Assembly (NCBI RefSeq): GCF_008693065.1
Contig: NZ_VXKH01000013.1
Coordinates: 1 to 37,752, forward strand
Source of the DNA: Corynebacterium tuscaniense
GTDB taxonomy: Bacteria > Actinomycetota > Actinomycetes > Mycobacteriales > Mycobacteriaceae
Length of the DNA stretch: 37,752 nt
Reading direction: 5' to 3'
Every line of letters begins with the position of its first letter. Position 1 is the first letter of the stretch. Shown one piece after another: positions 35,753 to 37,752 of this stretch. Under the pieces are notes generated by a model. The model saw only the letters and a program-made list of their open reading frames with translations, did not search any database and had not been told where the DNA came from. Made by a program: the position numbers and the translations under genes.

Positions 35753-36571
35753 TCACGCAGCTTCGCGGCGCGCACGGAGCAGACGGCGGAGATCTCTCAC
35801 GAGCTTCCCGCTCACCACATCACGCCACCCGGCGCGCACCACACTAAACCCAAGGGCCTGGATCTCGTGCTGGCGATCGAGCTGGGCAAGCAACACTTTT
35901 ACCCCATCGCCGTAAGTGCCATCGGACTTAATCCGCCCATCGAACTCAACGGCAAGCCACCCATTAATCATCATGTCCACGGACGCAAAACGCTGCTGCG
36001 CAAAAATGTCCTCGAAGACGACCTCCACCTGGAACTCAAAGGTGTGCGCTTCCGGGATATCCGCCCTCAGCACCGTGTCGCGCCCAATCGTCTCAAGCGC
36101 GCTTTGTGACGTCCCCGCACTCCACCCCACCAACCCCTCAAACCCCCGAATCCCATTCGCCCTGGGCAACAAGCTCCTGGCCGAATCCAGCAACGCCTCC
36201 TGGGAGACGCGGTTATGAAAACGCAGATGCTCGATCGGAACCAGCGCATCCAGTCGGCCGTAGTAGCGGTAAATGTCGAAGAGCACCTGGATCGGGTGTG
36301 CGGTGAGAACGCCATTGCGTTCTTGCACCAGGTCCTGCCGCATGCTCCCACCGCGATACACCACCCGTGGGTCTTTCGGCTGTTTCCCCGGCTTCGCCCC
36401 CGACAAGTACCGCAAGTCCACTGCCTCCACCCACTGCAGGGTGGGCAGCCCCATAAGCCGTGCCGCAGCTGGCCCCGTCACCGCCGCACGAGGAAACGCC
36501 GCCGCGATGTCCCTGATCTCCCCCAGGCTCAATCCCTTTTGTTTTCTGTCATTCCCCCTCATGCCTCCCAA
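35753..36571 (-). CDS. AbiEi/DUF559-like protein with PD-(D/E)XK-type C-terminus
   Basis: 272 codons from TTG at 36571; ATG at 36562 is the alternative. The N-terminal part (AAFPRAAVTGPAAARLMGLP) resembles the AbiEi-type winged-helix/antitoxin region of actinobacterial proteins. The C-terminal third has VDMMINGWLAVEFDGRIKSD, then a Gln/Arg-rich helix and VVRAGWRDV, the pattern of DUF559/Vsr-like nucleases (D...EFDG.IK). Such proteins are common, usually single genes, in Corynebacterium; no AbiEii-type toxin is next to it. Function unproven. Its stop is adjacent to the stop of the hydrolase with no spacer. Confidence 0.72.
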   Translation of the reverse strand: MGGMRGNDRKQKGLSLGEIRDIAAAFPRAAVTGPAAARLMGLPTLQWVEAVDLRYLSGAKPGKQPKDPRVVYRGGSMRQDLVQERNGVLTAHPIQVLFDIYRYYGRLDALVPIEHLRFHNRVSQEALLDSARSLLPRANGIRGFEGLVGWSAGTSQSALETIGRDTVLRADIPEAHTFEFQVEVVFEDIFAQQRFASVDMMINGWLAVEFDGRIKSDGTYGDGVKVLLAQLDRQHEIQALGFSVVRAGWRDVVSGKLVRDLRRLLRARREAA

Positions 36572-36701
36572 TGGTTCCTCATCCGCGACGGCCGCGCGAG
36601 GGAAAATTGTCCACTCTAGTGTGCATTGCCGGAAAACACCGCCCTCCCTGCCGCTTCACCGCGCCCCTCCCCGCGCCCCTCCGCGCCACCCTCCGGGGCG
36701 A

Positions 36702-36781
36702 GTTAGTCGCGTTGCAGTCTGACGCCACACCAGCCACAGTCGACCTGGGCTTTTGCCGGCTGGGTTCCGGACGCGACTAAC
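36702..36781. repeat. 80-bp repeat with inverted ends, copy 1
   Basis: Left end GTTAGTCGCGT (36702-36712) and right end ACGCGACTAAC (36771-36781) are perfect 11-bp inverted repeats. The core (CGCCACACCAGCCACAGTCG then ACCTGGGCTTTT) is shared with copy 2. It codes for nothing convincing. The stretch 36572-36701 before it is the upstream region of the AbiEi/DUF559 gene plus a very C-rich run. Confidence 0.75.
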
Positions 36782-36865
36782 CCAGCCTGAGAACGAGGGA
36801 TTGGGGGTGGGGGCAAGACCGTCGGAAAGCGAAAACCTGCTCCCCGCACTCTTTTCGCAGGGCAA

Positions 36866-36955
36866 GTTAGTCTCGTTGCCGTTTCGCGCCACACCAGTCA
36901 CAGTCGACCTGGGTTTCTATTGGACGGGGTCCGGACGCGACTAACCGCGACTAAC
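36866..36955. repeat. 80-bp repeat with inverted ends, copy 2
   Basis: Left end GTTAGTCTCGT (36866-36876, one mismatch to copy 1), shared core CGCCACACCAGTCACAGTCG plus ACCTGGGTTT, right end ACGCGACTAAC (36935-36945). The right end is followed by a tandem second CGCGACTAAC (36946-36955). Both copies continue with CCAGCCT. The interval to the IS30 fragment (36956-37040) shows no gene. Confidence 0.75.
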
Positions 36956-37055
36956 CCAGCCTTGAAAGAGCGCTGAAAAGGCCCCGAAAAGGCGGTGGGG
37001 AAAGCAGTGGCGGGCAGACAACCCCGGCGGATTCTAGCGTTCGTTGCAACGTTTC

Positions 37056-37628
37056 CTAGGTTCCGGTCAATCCTAGTAGTTCGGCCATGCGTTCTGCTGG
37101 GGTGTCGTAGTCCAGGGTCTTTCGCGGTCGATTGTTGAGTTTCAGGGCTACTAGTTCGAGGTCTTCAGGACCGTAAACGTTTAAGTCAGCGCCTTTCGGG
37201 AAGTACTGCCGCAGCAACCCGTTCGTGTTCTCATTGGTGCCTCGCTGCCAAGGCGAACCCGGATCACAGAAGTACACCGGGCAATCCGTCGCGATGCTGA
37301 AGGATCGGTGGCCAGCCATTTCAGCGCCTTGGTCCCATGTCAATGAGCCGCGTAGGTGCTCGGGCAAGGTCATGATGGTTTCAACTAGAGCATCGCGCAC
37401 AGCCACCGCGTCATGACCGTGGGGAAGGTGCAGCAGCATAACGTAGCGGGTCTGACGTTCGACAAGGGTTCCGATAGCGGATTTACCTCCGGCGCCGATG
37501 ATGAGATCGCCTTCCCAATGACCTGGTACTGCCCGATCTTCAATATCTGCCGGCCGGTCAGAAATCATGATCATCGGATCGATGAACCGGCTGCGCGGGA
37601 TGCGTTGACCCTGGGGCTTGCGCCGGAG
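37056..37628 (-). pseudogene. IS30-family transposase, 5'-truncated
   Basis: About 190 codons of the C-terminal catalytic part. The retained DDE integrase core shows the first Asp in GHWEGDLIIGAGGKSA, the second in LTWDQGAEMAGH, and Glu in GTNENTNGLLRQYFPKG; it ends RPRKTLDYDTPAERMAELLG with TAG at 37056. The usual N-terminal helix-turn-helix half (about 200 residues) is missing. The frame remains open to the window edge, but beyond LRRKPQGQRIPRSRF the translation is out-of-frame reading of the neighbouring IS256-type end, so the break is near 37628. Without the DNA-binding half it should be inactive. Confidence 0.85.
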
Positions 37629-37752
37629 AGTGTCCGATTTTTTGTGTGCGGGGTTTGGTTTACAAGTAGTCCGCGAATCGGTCGGGGTATGCCACGGATA
37701 GTTGGTTGATGGCTTGTTTCCAGCCGTTGGCTTTCGCTCCTTCAATATAGCC
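37628..37752 (-). mobile_element. End of an IS256 (mutator)-family element
   Basis: The plus strand shows GAGTGTCCGATTTTTTGTGT from 37628, which looks like the terminal inverted repeat of an IS256/mutator-type element, placed just after the transposase stop. The element continues past the right edge, so the other end and target duplication cannot be seen. Confidence 0.6.
37660..37752 (-). CDS. IS256 (mutator)-family transposase, C-terminal end
   Basis: Partial: 30 codons and TAA at 37660-37662, entering from the right edge. The reading GYIEGAKANGWKQAINQLSV followed by AYPDRFADYL fits the C-terminus of mutator-type transposases, which end with a GWK-x-A-hydrophobic-N-x-L pattern and YxDR. The short stretch makes the family call tentative, but the adjacent terminal-repeat-like sequence supports it. 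It lies upstream of, and in another frame from, the truncated IS30 transposase. Confidence 0.6.
   Translation of the reverse strand, partial: GYIEGAKANGWKQAINQLSVAYPDRFADYL

Overview
The window is a stretch of a Corynebacterium chromosome (Mycobacteriales, high G+C, GTG/TTG starts, several probable leaderless genes). The backbone order obgE-rpmA-rplU-rne-ndk ... DUF4233-folC-valS-mdh-tetR ... clpX ... clpP2-clpP1-tig is the order known from Corynebacterium glutamicum, and its first half (obg-rpmA-rplU-rne-ndk-DUF4233-folC-valS) is also known from mycobacteria. Species cannot be named from the sequence alone.

Layout. 1-5.5 kb (minus strand): partial obgE, ribosomal proteins L27 and L21, RNase E/G, nucleoside diphosphate kinase and a small membrane protein. 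5.6-16.0 kb: an island that splits the usual ndk / DUF4233-folC neighbourhood. Its left arm (plus strand) carries an acyl-CoA ligase and two tandem acyl-CoA dehydrogenase paralogues. Its right arm (minus strand) carries a thiolase and a FadN-type hydroxyacyl-CoA dehydrogenase/enoyl-CoA hydratase. Together they supply activation, oxidation, hydration, second oxidation and thiolysis, a nearly complete beta-oxidation route. Between the arms sits accessory DNA: a GNAT acetyltransferase, a broken copy of its 3' end, and two uncharacterised genes. 16.1-22.0 kb (minus): DUF4233, folC, valS, mdh. 22.1-26.3 kb: a TetR regulator, clpX, a frameshifted lipoprotein gene with a decayed coding tail in front of it, and clpP2/clpP1. 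26.5-28.3 kb: trigger factor, tRNA-Pro(TGG), tRNA-Gly(TCC). 28.4-31.0 kb (plus): an uncharacterised membrane protein, then nitronate monooxygenase with an enoyl-CoA hydratase-fold protein. 31.1-34.7 kb (plus): an efeUOB iron-uptake operon behind two DtxR-like boxes. 34.7-36.6 kb: an alpha/beta hydrolase and, convergent to it, an AbiEi/DUF559-like protein. 36.7-37.0 kb: two copies of an ~80-bp repeat with inverted ends. 37.0-37.75 kb: an IS30-family transposase fragment cut by the end of an IS256 (mutator)-family element.

Functionally the window joins protein quality control (ClpX, ClpP1P2, trigger factor), translation and RNA decay with two accessory systems, fatty-acid-type CoA-ester catabolism and iron acquisition. 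Visible regulatory signals include a GlxR (cAMP-CRP)-like site before the dehydrogenase pair, an inverted repeat over the thiolase promoter, DtxR-like boxes before efeU, a ClgR-like site before clpP1, and well-formed terminators. I see no CRISPR array, phage or clear defence island. The least explained items are the repeat pair at 36.7-36.95 kb, the GNAT duplication with its neighbours, the recurrent CGTCGATAAGCAAA word, and the lipoprotein frameshift at a C6 tract.
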